From: JALYXI01 sp963795835
Lineage (GTDB): Bacteria > Acidobacteriota > Terriglobia > Bryobacterales > Bryobacteraceae
Assembly (NCBI GenBank): GCA_963795835.1
Contig: CAWCJC010000004.1
Span: 248,001-312,000, forward strand
DNA length: 64,000 bases
Reading direction: 5' to 3'
Positions 17,782 through 27,034 of this stretch are shown here, in pieces (positions within the stretch are counted from its first letter, which is position 1; each line of letters begins with the position of its first letter). The notes beneath the pieces were generated by a model. That model was not told where the DNA came from. It made no database searches and was given only the letters and a program-made list of their open reading frames with translations. The position numbers were made by a program, and so were the translations under genes.

Positions 17782-20700
17782 TTGACTATCTGTCGCTCTT
17801 TTCCCGTACTCCTCATCTTCTTTACCGCGCTTACCGCTTCCGCTCAAACACTGAATCCTCGACCTGTAAAAGCGATTGGCGCGCCTCGTCTTCTGGCCAC
17901 ACAGGCGAATCCCAGCGCGCTCGACTCGGTGAATCCCAATTTCGTCGATTCGCGGGATCTTTTTAATCCTTCGGCAGTTGCGCTGGATTACTCCAGCACG
18001 CCTCCCTCGGTATACGTCGCCGACACCGCAAATAATCGGGTTCTTGGATGGAAGTATGCCTCGCAGCTGGCGAACGGCGCTCCCGCTGACATTGTTTTAG
18101 GGCAGAGCAGTATCTATGCAACGCTTCCCCAGGGGCCAGGCGGTCTGACAATCGGCCTCAACTCACCGACGGGTCTTGCGGTAGATAAATCCGGCAGCGT
18201 CTACGTCGCTGATACAGGAAACAACCGGATTCTCAGGTTTCCGCAACCCTTCCTGCAAACCGACTTACTGAAGACACCCGATCTGGTCCTGGGACAATCC
18301 GGATTCAACGGCGCGACCGCGAATCCGATCGGGGTTTTGGCCACCAGTCTTTTCCTGAATGCCGGACAGGGATTTCCCCCCCACATTGGACTGGCTTTCG
18401 ACGCGGCTGGGAACTTGTTTGTGAGCGACGCCGGTAACAATCGTGTGCTTCGCTATTCGGTTGGTGTTCTCGCCGCCGGATCGAACGGCGCTGCAGCCGA
18501 TCTGGTTTTGGGGCAGACCTCATTCGCAACCAACCTCGACGCTCAGGGTAACCGGTCTAACAAGGGCGTTTTAACCTCGCCCCGTGGTTTGGCGTTCGAT
18601 TCAAACGGTAGGCTGTATGTGGCGGACGGTCTTGCCCGCGTTCTGGTCTACACTCCCGGTTTTGCCCTGGGGGGCGCTGCTGCGCGCATTCTGGGTGTCG
18701 CTATCGGCGTGGTGGGCCAGCCCTCTCCCCCAGCGGTAAGCTCCGTGAACATTGGATTTGCCAGTTCCGTGGCTATTGGACCCGGGAACCATCCGATTGT
18801 TGTGGACACCGCTTATCACCGTGTGTTGATTTACGATTCCTTCGAGAACTGGCCCGCCGAGACCCTGACCGTGATCTCGCCTACAGCGCAGACCGTGATC
18901 GGCCAGAATGCTTTCAGCCAATCGGCGCCAAACGGAGGGTTTCGGTTTCCGAACCAGACAACACTTTCCACTCCGCTCGATGCCACGGCATCGGGCAACG
19001 AATTGTACGTTGTAGACACCGGGAACAACCGGATTTTGGTGTATCCGTATCCGTCGAACGGTCCTTCTTCGAGTGCTTTCCGCGTTTTGGGCCAGGTTAA
19101 CTTCGGTCTGTTTAGTCCGAATCTGGTGGAGGGACGCGGTTTTTCACTCTCGGCGGCGGGATTGAGCGGGTCGATTGTGATCGACCGTAACTCCAACCCT
19201 CCCCATCTGTATGTCGCCGACACCGGCAATAACCGGATTTTAGGGTTTAACGATTTCAACAATGCGAAGACAGGTGATTCCGCCGACATCGTCATCGGGC
19301 AATCGAATTTCTTCAGCACGGCGTTTAACAACGTTTCGAACGATCCCGGCGCCGCGAATCAGAACGGATTGAATCACCCCACGGCGCTGGCCTTGGATGC
19401 GGCAGGAAATTTGTTTGTCGCCGATACAGGAAATTCGCGGGTTCTTCGGTTTCCTCAACCGTTTGCGCAGCCTAGTGCCGGTAATCAAGCTGCGGACCTG
19501 GTAATCGGGCAGGCGAATTTTAACTCCGTAGTCAGCAGCGCCACGAACAGAACCATGCAGTCACCCACCGGCGTGGCCATCCTGAGTGACGGGTCTCTCC
19601 TGGCTTCTGACGCCGCACTGAACAGGGTGCTTTACTTTCAGAAACCGCTGGTCAGCGGAATGGTAGCGAACAAGGTGTTAGGCCAGGCCGATTTCAACTC
19701 ACCCAGTACGAACTCCGGTGGAACTACCGTCTTCAACGCCTCCCGTTTCTCCTCTCCTCGCCAAGTAGCTGTCGATCCGCAAGACCGCGTCTATGTATGC
19801 GATACAGGGAACAGCCGCATCGCGATCTTCGACACGATCGGAAACCTGAGCCCCACGTTGCCGGCCCCTGCTGTCTCCCTGAACACTGGTCTAAACCAGC
19901 CGATCGGAATCGTGATCGGAGCTGCGAACACGCCCAATGCCGGCCAACTCTGGGTGAGCGATTACGCCGCCAATGCGGTGCTGCACTTCCCTCCGTTCGC
20001 TCAGCTTCTTTTTAACACCGCGCCGGATTTGACCCAAAACGCGTTCCACCCCATTAGCCCGGCGTTCGATTCTTTTGGTGACTTGGCCGTGGCCGATTCC
20101 GCGAATCGGGTGGTTCTGTTCGTTCCGCGACTTACGATTTCGAACGGGTCCAGTTTTGCGGTCGGTCCGGTGGCACCGGGCACCATCATTTCCGTATTTT
20201 CGGCCGATGCTCCCGCGACTTCATCCAAAGCCATTCTTGCCACGAGCACCGTTAGTTTTGACTCTTTGGCCAATCCGCTTCCTCTGCCGACGACGCTGGG
20301 CGATGTTCAGGTTCTGGTAAATGGCTCACCCGCGCCTTTGTTTTACGTTTCCCCTACGCAGATCAACTTGCCTCTCCCTTCCACGCTGCCCGTCTCAGGC
20401 ACGGTGGATCTGGAGATTGTTTCCAAGACTTCCTCGCGAATCTACGGCTTGACCGAGATCTCCCTGGCCGCGGTTTCGCCGGGACTTTTCACCTATTCTG
20501 GCAGCGGCGTCGGCCAGCTTGCGGCAATCAACGCGAACGACAATTCAATCAATACGGCATCGAAGCCGCTGGTTCGCGGCCAGATACTCACGCTTTTTGG
20601 AACAGGCGAAGGCCCCGTTCCTAATGGTCCTCCCGACGGCACCGTCGCGACCGGACCCACTCCTACTTTGGACCAGCCACGCATTGTCATCGGCGGGGTT

Positions 20701-20871
20701 GACGTTCAAAGTTCCGACATTCTCTATTCGGGTCTCGCTCCGGGGTTGATCGGCGTCTGGCAGATCAACGTACGGATTCCGCAGGAAGTCACGGCGGGGA
20801 ATCAGATTTCCGTGGTGGTTTACCTGCGCAGCGTAGCAACGCAACTCGGCACCTTCATCGCTCTTCGATAG
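17782..20871 (+). CDS. Secreted NHL-repeat protein with TIGR03437-like C-terminal domain
   Basis: Exported protein of 1029 residues. A TTG start is used because no ATG precedes the signal peptide (FPVLLIFFTALTASAQ). Residues about 45-760 form a series of NHL repeats with the signature YVADTGNNRIL in many variants, predicting one or two beta-propellers. Residues about 780-1028 match the domain I know as the Solibacter TIGR03437 C-terminal domain: PVAPGTIISVFSAD, then TLGDVQVLVNGSPAPLFYVS and PTQINLPLP. Function is unknown; propellers of this kind mediate protein or glycan binding at the cell surface. It strongly suggests a Bryobacterales host. Confidence 0.88.
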   Translation: MTICRSFPVLLIFFTALTASAQTLNPRPVKAIGAPRLLATQANPSALDSVNPNFVDSRDLFNPSAVALDYSSTPPSVYVADTANNRVLGWKYASQLANGAPADIVLGQSSIYATLPQGPGGLTIGLNSPTGLAVDKSGSVYVADTGNNRILRFPQPFLQTDLLKTPDLVLGQSGFNGATANPIGVLATSLFLNAGQGFPPHIGLAFDAAGNLFVSDAGNNRVLRYSVGVLAAGSNGAAADLVLGQTSFATNLDAQGNRSNKGVLTSPRGLAFDSNGRLYVADGLARVLVYTPGFALGGAAARILGVAIGVVGQPSPPAVSSVNIGFASSVAIGPGNHPIVVDTAYHRVLIYDSFENWPAETLTVISPTAQTVIGQNAFSQSAPNGGFRFPNQTTLSTPLDATASGNELYVVDTGNNRILVYPYPSNGPSSSAFRVLGQVNFGLFSPNLVEGRGFSLSAAGLSGSIVIDRNSNPPHLYVADTGNNRILGFNDFNNAKTGDSADIVIGQSNFFSTAFNNVSNDPGAANQNGLNHPTALALDAAGNLFVADTGNSRVLRFPQPFAQPSAGNQAADLVIGQANFNSVVSSATNRTMQSPTGVAILSDGSLLASDAALNRVLYFQKPLVSGMVANKVLGQADFNSPSTNSGGTTVFNASRFSSPRQVAVDPQDRVYVCDTGNSRIAIFDTIGNLSPTLPAPAVSLNTGLNQPIGIVIGAANTPNAGQLWVSDYAANAVLHFPPFAQLLFNTAPDLTQNAFHPISPAFDSFGDLAVADSANRVVLFVPRLTISNGSSFAVGPVAPGTIISVFSADAPATSSKAILATSTVSFDSLANPLPLPTTLGDVQVLVNGSPAPLFYVSPTQINLPLPSTLPVSGTVDLEIVSKTSSRIYGLTEISLAAVSPGLFTYSGSGVGQLAAINANDNSINTASKPLVRGQILTLFGTGEGPVPNGPPDGTVATGPTPTLDQPRIVIGGVDVQSSDILYSGLAPGLIGVWQINVRIPQEVTAGNQISVVVYLRSVATQLGTFIALR

Positions 20872-20898
20872 AGGCGCCGTGCTACCCTGACGGCTTAC

Positions 20899-20984
20899 GC
20901 GGATGTGGTGAAATTGGTAGACACAGCAGACTTAAAATCTGCTGGCTCGCAAGGGCCGTGCCGGTTCGATTCCGGCCTTCCGCA
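20899..20984 (+). tRNA. tRNA-Leu(TAA)
   Basis: Class II tRNA of 86 bases. The acceptor GCGGATG pairs with CTTCCGC, with one T-T mismatch at pair six. The anticodon stem GCAGA/TCTGC encloses CTTAAAA, giving anticodon TAA. A long variable arm (GGCTCGCAAGGGCC) and T arm CCGGTTCGATTCCGG are present. CCA is not encoded. Confidence 0.95.
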
Positions 20985-20994
20985 CTCCCCTCTT

Positions 20995-23900
20995 TTAACG
21001 CAGAATCGAGAGAATCTCACGCACTGGAATACGTAAGCGGCCCGGTCTTGCGCCCAGCTCCGAACGCAGCTCAATCAAGGCCTGCTGCATGGTAAACGTA
21101 TCCAGAAGTACCCGCACATCTGCTGAGGATGCTGGCAGGTAAACCTGGCCCGCCGCAGCCTCCAGGTAACCGCGCAGATAAGCCGCGCTGGTCCACTGGT
21201 ACCAGACACCCGCCCAGCGTTCCAGATCACTCTCGCCCGCCACTCCGGAGACTTCCCCGTAGAGCGCGGCGTAGGAAGCATAGCGGAATGAGTTCAACAT
21301 CTGGGCCACATCGCGCAGGGGAGAGCGCTTGATCCGCCGTTCACTCAGGTGTTGAGCCGCATCGCCTTCGAAATCGATGAACACGAAGTCTTTGCCGGTA
21401 TCGAGAACCTTGGCCAAATGCAGATCGCCATGGACACGAGTCCGGTATGCTTCCACATGGGAGTTGTCGATGCGGCCGAAGAAGTGCCTTACGTCTTCGT
21501 GCCGGGCGAGAACCAGTTCCGCATCGGCGTGCGAAGCGTCAGTCAGCTCATTGAGCTGATGGCGAAGCGCTTCGAAACACCGGTCGGTCAAACTCAGCAA
21601 GCCGTGATAGAGCGCACGGCGGTAATGATCGCTGAACAGTTCGGGTTGGAACGCCGGATTCAGAACTTCCGCGGAGAGCCGGTTGTGCAACTGCGCCGTG
21701 CGGTCGCCCAAAACGCGGATGCGTCCCAGATAGTCACCGATTGCGGAGAACAGGCTTTCCGGCGCATCCTCACGCGCCAGTTCTAAAGGATGCCGGTTCT
21801 CTTCGCAGAGTTTGTCGTCGTGCGTTGAGAGTTGGGTCCATTCGAAGAAGCGGCTCAGGCTGTTCAATGAGAGGTCATACGCGTTGCCTTCGTGTTGAAC
21901 GAAGCCATGCAATACGCCGATGGTGACGCTCGCCTCATTCGGCGACTTGTATTCAAATGCGCCGGCGAAGGGCGCCATAGCTGGGTTGCCCTGGAAGAAT
22001 TGGCCCATTTCCACCTCGGAGTGAACCCCCTCCTCCAGGCGACGGTACATCTTCATTACGAAGCGATCGCCAAACGCGACGGAGGTGCTGCGCCGCTCCG
22101 CGGGAAGTCGACGCGGCTCCAGATTCGGGTGCCGGCTACCCCAGAGTGAATGGAACTGGGGAGTTCGCCACGCGGAGAGTTCGCCATGTTCGCCCCGGAA
22201 CTTGCGCCGGCGCGCCACTGCCTCAAGCAGTGAATTGTTAAAGTCCGCATCCCAAAGCGCTCCATAGACAACGCCGCGGGTTCCGTCTTTGTGCAGCACT
22301 TCGGCGAGCACAAGGTCGGACGATTCGCGTTCTACTTGCTCGGCTTTCTCGCCCACCGCGAGCGCCAGCGGAAGAGCATACAGTTCATGCTCGCCTTCGT
22401 TGTAATCGATGCGAACGATCACGATATAGCCGAAGCCGGGGCGGATCGGAATGGAATCGAAGATGGCGACCGAACGCACTCGCCGTCGCTTGGCCAGGAA
22501 CCAGCGCCGCGTCTCGAGGAACTGCGGAAGGATGCCGACCAAAGCCGCACGTCCGTTCTGGCCCCAGACTTCTTCCCAGGAGGTAACCGGTAGTTTCAAA
22601 GCACGCGGCGAGGTCTCGCCCGACGATTCGAGCATCTTCTGCCGCAGTTCTAAAGAAAACCAGTAGAACGCATTCGGCCCGATGGTGAACAGGTAGTGGC
22701 TCTCGGTGATCACGGGGAATTCCGTGCCCCCGAACATTTCTACGGGCGTGAAACCCTGGAACTCGCCTAAGTTGAGATCAACCGGCTGCACGAACCGCGA
22801 AAGATTCGCGATTACCAGGATGGTCTTGCCTTCATATCGCCGGTAAAAGGCAAGCACCCGGCGATTCTCCGGGTAGAGAAAGTCGAGCGACCCGCGGCCG
22901 AATGCCGGATGCTGTTTGCGGAGGCGCAACAATCGGCGCATCCACCAGAGCAGACTGTTCGGGTTGTTCTGCTGAGCTTCCACGTTGCGCGTTTCGAAGT
23001 GGTATTCGGGGTCGATATTTACCGGCAAATAGAGCTTTTGCGGGTTCGTGGTGGAGAAGCCGGCGTTGCGATCGCTGGACCATTGCATGGGCGTGCGGAC
23101 GCCGTTACGATCGCCCAGATAGAAGTTGTCGCCCATGCCGATTTCATCGCCGTAATAGATGACAGGCGTGCCCGGTAAAGAGAGCAACAGCGCGTTCATC
23201 AGCTCAATCTTCCGGCGATTATCGGCCAGGAGCGGCGCCAAGCGGCGGCGAATCCCGACATTGATTCGCGCCTTCCGGTCATCGGCATAAGTGCGGTACA
23301 TATAGTCGCGTTCCTCATCGGTCACCATTTCGAGCGTGAGCTCATCGTGGTTGCGGAGGAACAGGGCCCACTGGCAACTCTCCGGGATGGGAGGAGTTTG
23401 CTTCATGATGTCGATAATGGGGAAGCGGTCTTCCAGCCGGTTGGCCATAAACAGCCGCGGCATGAGTGGGAAATGGAAGTTCATGTGGCATTCGTCGCCA
23501 TCGCCCATATATTGGATGGCATCTTCGGGCCACATGTTGGCTTCCGAGAGCAGCATTTTATCCGGAAAATTGCGGTCCATGTGGGCGCGCACTTCTTTCA
23601 GGTAAGTGTGCGTTTCCGGAAGGTTTTCGCAGTTGGTGCCGTCTCTCTCGAACAGGTACGGCACAGCGTCCAGGCGGAAGCCATCCACGCCCAGGTTGGC
23701 CCAGAAGTCCAGGATGCGCAGCATGGCGCGCCGCACCGCGGGGTTGTCGTAATTCAGATCGGGCTGGTGGGAATAAAAGCGATGCCAGTAGTAAGCTTTC
23801 GCCACCGCGTCGTAGGTCCAGTTCGAAGTTTCGAAATCCGTGAAGATGATGCGCGCGCCTTGATACTTTTCGGGGGTATCGCTCCAGACGTAGTAATCGC

Positions 23901-24276
23901 GCCAGCTGGAACCCGGCGCGGCGCGGCGGGAACGCTGAAACCACTCGTGTTGGTCGGACGTGTGATTGAAAACCAGCTCGGTGATGACGCGCAAGCCCCG
24001 TTTATGGGCTTCCCGCAGGAACACTTGAAAATCCTTCAGTGTTCCATAAGCGGGATGGACGCCGGTGAAATCGGAGATGTCGTAGCCATCGTCCTTCCAA
24101 GGCGAGGAGCAGAAGGGGAGCAGCCAGATGGCGGTGATGCCCAGATCCTGCAGGTAATCGAGCTTCGCTGTCAGGCCGGGAAAATCGCCCATTCCATCGC
24201 CGTTGCTGTCGGCGAACGCGCGTACATGAAGCTCATAGATGATGGCGTCTTTGTACCACTGCGGATTACTCTGCAT
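20995..24276 (-). CDS. treS: Trehalose synthase fused to maltokinase
   Basis: Bifunctional protein of 1093 residues. Residues about 1-550 are a GH13 trehalose synthase that interconverts maltose and trehalose: DGVYDIS-like entry region DDGYDISDFTGVHP, nucleophile Asp in GVDGFRLDAVPY, acid Glu in LLSEANMWPED, and FLRNHDELTLE. The C-terminal half is a Pep2/Mak-type maltokinase, with catalytic HGDLHLAKVL and FIDFEGD. In known pathways maltose made from trehalose is phosphorylated to feed GlgE alpha-glucan synthesis; glgE is not in this window. The ATG overlaps the otsB stop by 11 bases. An upstream in-frame start would add 20 non-homologous residues inside otsB. Confidence 0.93.
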   Translation of the reverse strand: MQSNPQWYKDAIIYELHVRAFADSNGDGMGDFPGLTAKLDYLQDLGITAIWLLPFCSSPWKDDGYDISDFTGVHPAYGTLKDFQVFLREAHKRGLRVITELVFNHTSDQHEWFQRSRRAAPGSSWRDYYVWSDTPEKYQGARIIFTDFETSNWTYDAVAKAYYWHRFYSHQPDLNYDNPAVRRAMLRILDFWANLGVDGFRLDAVPYLFERDGTNCENLPETHTYLKEVRAHMDRNFPDKMLLSEANMWPEDAIQYMGDGDECHMNFHFPLMPRLFMANRLEDRFPIIDIMKQTPPIPESCQWALFLRNHDELTLEMVTDEERDYMYRTYADDRKARINVGIRRRLAPLLADNRRKIELMNALLLSLPGTPVIYYGDEIGMGDNFYLGDRNGVRTPMQWSSDRNAGFSTTNPQKLYLPVNIDPEYHFETRNVEAQQNNPNSLLWWMRRLLRLRKQHPAFGRGSLDFLYPENRRVLAFYRRYEGKTILVIANLSRFVQPVDLNLGEFQGFTPVEMFGGTEFPVITESHYLFTIGPNAFYWFSLELRQKMLESSGETSPRALKLPVTSWEEVWGQNGRAALVGILPQFLETRRWFLAKRRRVRSVAIFDSIPIRPGFGYIVIVRIDYNEGEHELYALPLALAVGEKAEQVERESSDLVLAEVLHKDGTRGVVYGALWDADFNNSLLEAVARRRKFRGEHGELSAWRTPQFHSLWGSRHPNLEPRRLPAERRSTSVAFGDRFVMKMYRRLEEGVHSEVEMGQFFQGNPAMAPFAGAFEYKSPNEASVTIGVLHGFVQHEGNAYDLSLNSLSRFFEWTQLSTHDDKLCEENRHPLELAREDAPESLFSAIGDYLGRIRVLGDRTAQLHNRLSAEVLNPAFQPELFSDHYRRALYHGLLSLTDRCFEALRHQLNELTDASHADAELVLARHEDVRHFFGRIDNSHVEAYRTRVHGDLHLAKVLDTGKDFVFIDFEGDAAQHLSERRIKRSPLRDVAQMLNSFRYASYAALYGEVSGVAGESDLERWAGVWYQWTSAAYLRGYLEAAAGQVYLPASSADVRVLLDTFTMQQALIELRSELGARPGRLRIPVREILSILR

Positions 24277-24994
24277 TCGCAAGCCTTGTGAGCAGCTGCT
24301 CGACGTCGGAGGTGTCCTTGATGCGATACCGGGCAACGGTATCGAGGGACGTTCCTACATGAATTGTGGTCCCGCCGGGCAGAGCGGCAAAGGCGTCTTC
24401 ATCGGTGAGATCGTCACCGATATAGACCGCGCGAGCGGCTTCCAGACCAAGATGTTCCAGAATCCAAAGAACGGCCGACCCCTTATTCCATTGGAGCGCG
24501 GGTCGCAGTTCGAACACCATCTTGCCGCCCCGCAAATTCAATTCATCGGGGACATTGGCGAGGACAATTTCCTGAATGCGCGGCCAGTGCTCCGGTGGAA
24601 CGCGGCGGAAGTGAATGCTTGCGGAGAGCATCTTGTCTTCAATCTCAATGTTCTCGATGGAACTGAGCGCGTCCTTCAGCTTTGCCACCGTACTCCGAAG
24701 CACGGCGTCCTCCGGAACCGAAAACTCCAACCCCCGCCCACGAATTTCAAGCCCATGGTTCCCCGCGTAAACAGAGCCGGTGATCGACGCTTTGCGCTCC
24801 AGGTCCTCGACCGAACGTCCACTTACGAAGGCAATGGTGTACTTCGGATTTCGTGCGAGTTGCTCCAAGGCGGCTCGCGTTCCCGCCGGCATTGCGGCAT
24901 CCGCGGGGCGGGGAACAATGGGCGCGAGCGTTCCATCGAAATCCAAAAAGAGCGCAACCTGCTTGGCTTCGCGGATCTCCTGTTCGAAACTCAT
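24266..24994 (-). CDS. otsB: Trehalose-6-phosphate phosphatase
   Basis: HAD-superfamily phosphatase of 242 residues that converts trehalose 6-phosphate to trehalose. Motif I is LFLDFDGTLAPI with the nucleophile Asp, motif II region FVSGRSVEDL, the substrate-cap GNHGLEI, and motif IV GDDLTDEDAF. Length is normal for bacterial OtsB. Its ATG overlaps the otsA stop by four bases and its end overlaps treS by 11 bases, so the three genes form a tightly coupled trehalose operon. Confidence 0.95.
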   Translation of the reverse strand: MSFEQEIREAKQVALFLDFDGTLAPIVPRPADAAMPAGTRAALEQLARNPKYTIAFVSGRSVEDLERKASITGSVYAGNHGLEIRGRGLEFSVPEDAVLRSTVAKLKDALSSIENIEIEDKMLSASIHFRRVPPEHWPRIQEIVLANVPDELNLRGGKMVFELRPALQWNKGSAVLWILEHLGLEAARAVYIGDDLTDEDAFAALPGGTTIHVGTSLDTVARYRIKDTSDVEQLLTRLANAE

Positions 24995-26457
24995 TCCACC
25001 GTCTTCAGAGCAGCAAGCAACTCAGAGGCCCAACGATAGATATTGTTCCGCGCGATCTGACTCCGCATTTTTTGCATGCGCCGTCGACGCTCCTCGCGCG
25101 GCATTTGCACCGCTTCATGACAAGCCGCGGCAATTTCCCCCACCGCAAATGGATTTACGATCAAGGCGTCCGTCAACTCCCGCGCCGCGCCCGTGAAGCG
25201 GCTCAAGATGAGCACGCCGTCTTCATCGGTGCGGCTGGCGGCGAACTCTTTTGCCACCAGATTCATACCGTCATGCAGCGCGCTGACAACGCAGAAGTGC
25301 GCCACTCGGTGAAGCGCGGCCATGGAGACGGAACTGTGCTGCTCCTTGATCAGGACGACAGGTGCGACTCCGTCCTGCGTCCAGCGCTCATTGATCTTAG
25401 CCGCAAGATGCGTGATCTCTTCATCCAGGCGCTGGTAATCATCGATCTGCGCGCGCGAAGGCACCGCAATCTGCACGAACAGCAATCGGCCCCGGTATTC
25501 CGGCCACAATTCCAGCATGCGATCGATTGCGCGCAGGCGTTCCGGAATCCCCTTCGTATAATCACTGCGCTCAATTCCGATGCCAAGGATCTTGCCCTCA
25601 AGATTCAGTTCGCGCGTCCAGCGATCCTGCTCGCGTTTCACCTCTTCGGTACCCGCCAACGTCGACTGCTCATCAAAATCGACGCTGATCGGAAACGCCC
25701 GGATTCGAGTGACATGGCCGCGTCGCGTGATATCGAACCCGGTTTGGTCAGCTCGCGCCTCAATGCCTAGCCTGACGGACTCGGAGAAGTTCCGGGAGTT
25801 GTAACGCAGATGGAAGCCCAGCAGATCGTTCCCGAGCAAGCCATCCAACATCTCTTCGCCCCAGGGAAGCGTTCGAAAAATCTCCTGAGTGGGCCAGGGG
25901 ATATGCCAAAATTGCGCGATCGTAAGATTTGGATTGCGCTCTTTCAACATTCGGGGCAAAAGCGCGAAGTGATAGTCCTGGATGAAGACGAAAGCCGGAC
26001 CATCGCCTGCTTCTTCCAAGACAGCATCCGCGAACAAACGATTCACCTCGCGGTATGCCTCCCAATATTTGTCTTTGAAAATCGGACGAATGTAAACCAC
26101 GTGGCACAGCGGCCACAGGCATTCGTTACTGCAGCCGTAATAGTAATCTTGCTCTTGTTGTTCCGTTAACCAGACGCGCCGGAGAGTGTACTTTGGATCG
26201 CCGGGCGGCACGGCGACATGGCCGTGCTCATCGACGGTTTCGCGATCGGCGTTGCCGGCGCCATGGGCAATCCATGTGCCCCCGCAAGCTTTCAGAATCG
26301 GATCGATCGCGGCAGCCATTCCGCTTGCGGGCTGCTGTACTTGGATGGCGCCGTTCTCCTTCTTGTGAACGTACGGCTCACGATTGGAGACGACGATCAA
26401 TTTGTGATCGGAGAGTTCCGCCTGAACCTGGCGCAACAACTCCTCTTTGGTCCACAC
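24991..26457 (-). CDS. otsA: Alpha,alpha-trehalose-phosphate synthase
   Basis: GT20 glycosyltransferase of 488 residues that makes trehalose 6-phosphate from a nucleotide-glucose and glucose 6-phosphate. Conserved elements: the N-terminal VVSNREPYVH, the acceptor region WIAHGAGNADR, FIQDYHFALLP, FWHIPWP, GIERSDYTKGIPERL and the donor-binding SALHDGMNLVAKEF. The N-terminus is a little longer than E. coli OtsA, as in related GT20 enzymes of this lineage. It follows sodC by 18 bases on the same strand and overlaps otsB by four bases. Confidence 0.95.
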   Translation of the reverse strand: MWTKEELLRQVQAELSDHKLIVVSNREPYVHKKENGAIQVQQPASGMAAAIDPILKACGGTWIAHGAGNADRETVDEHGHVAVPPGDPKYTLRRVWLTEQQEQDYYYGCSNECLWPLCHVVYIRPIFKDKYWEAYREVNRLFADAVLEEAGDGPAFVFIQDYHFALLPRMLKERNPNLTIAQFWHIPWPTQEIFRTLPWGEEMLDGLLGNDLLGFHLRYNSRNFSESVRLGIEARADQTGFDITRRGHVTRIRAFPISVDFDEQSTLAGTEEVKREQDRWTRELNLEGKILGIGIERSDYTKGIPERLRAIDRMLELWPEYRGRLLFVQIAVPSRAQIDDYQRLDEEITHLAAKINERWTQDGVAPVVLIKEQHSSVSMAALHRVAHFCVVSALHDGMNLVAKEFAASRTDEDGVLILSRFTGAARELTDALIVNPFAVGEIAAACHEAVQMPREERRRRMQKMRSQIARNNIYRWASELLAALKTVE

Positions 26458-26475
26458 GCTGGGCAGATCCGAAGG

Positions 26476-26991
26476 CTACTTGGAAATCACTCCGCACGCC
26501 ACGCGATCGCCCGCGTTACCCGCCGGGTCCGATTTCATGTCGTCAGCCTTTGCATGAACCATCAAAGAGCGTCCCCCATCGCCGAAAACCGAGTGGTCGC
26601 CGTCATCCATGGTCGCGTTCTTGGCCACAACCGAACCTTTGGCTGTGCCCTTCGCGGAAACCGTGAAATTGCGCATATCGCCGACGTGCGCGCCATCTGG
26701 ATTTTCGAGACCATGCTTCTTCATTTCGGGATTAAAGTGCGGACCCGCACTCTTGAAGTCGGGTGCTTCGCACTTTCCCACGGTGTGAATATGAATGGCA
26801 TGTTCGCCGGCAGGCATGTTCTTGAAGTTGTACTTAATCTGGACTCCGGTCTTTGCGCCCTTCATGGGGGACAGCGTGGCCGTGCCAACGCTTGCGCCCT
26901 TGGCATCTTTCATTTCGACAGTCTTGCTCGCGCAAAGCGCGGAGCCCGCCATGAGCAAAGCGACCACGGGAACATTTCGGCTGATCTTCAT
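26476..26991 (-). CDS. sodC: Copper/zinc superoxide dismutase
   Basis: Exported Cu/Zn superoxide dismutase of 171 residues with a signal peptide (NVPVVALLMAGSALCA). Metal ligands are in HAIHIHTVGKC, GPHFNPE, GAHVGDM and the late MVHAKADD. The disulfide partner is in the C-terminal DRVACGVI, and the zinc loop is followed by DPAGNAGDR. It protects the periplasm from superoxide. It is the first gene of a leftward run into otsA-otsB-treS, which would link oxidative and osmotic/desiccation protection if transcribed together. It is divergent from the MFS gene at 27035. Confidence 0.95.
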   Translation of the reverse strand: MKISRNVPVVALLMAGSALCASKTVEMKDAKGASVGTATLSPMKGAKTGVQIKYNFKNMPAGEHAIHIHTVGKCEAPDFKSAGPHFNPEMKKHGLENPDGAHVGDMRNFTVSAKGTAKGSVVAKNATMDDGDHSVFGDGGRSLMVHAKADDMKSDPAGNAGDRVACGVISK

Positions 26992-27034
26992 CCCCCAATC
27001 TTACAGGTTTCAGAGGGCAGGTTCTAATAGGTAA

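Noticed and set aside
17332..17847. Minus-strand frame of 171 residues around the gap after the first TonB receptor
   Set aside because: It overlaps two genes and reads the small CWPG protein out of frame; the 56-residue frame is the convincing one.
26218..27027. Plus-strand frame of 269 residues opposite sodC and otsA
   Set aside because: It crosses two well-supported genes on the other strand and resembles no family.
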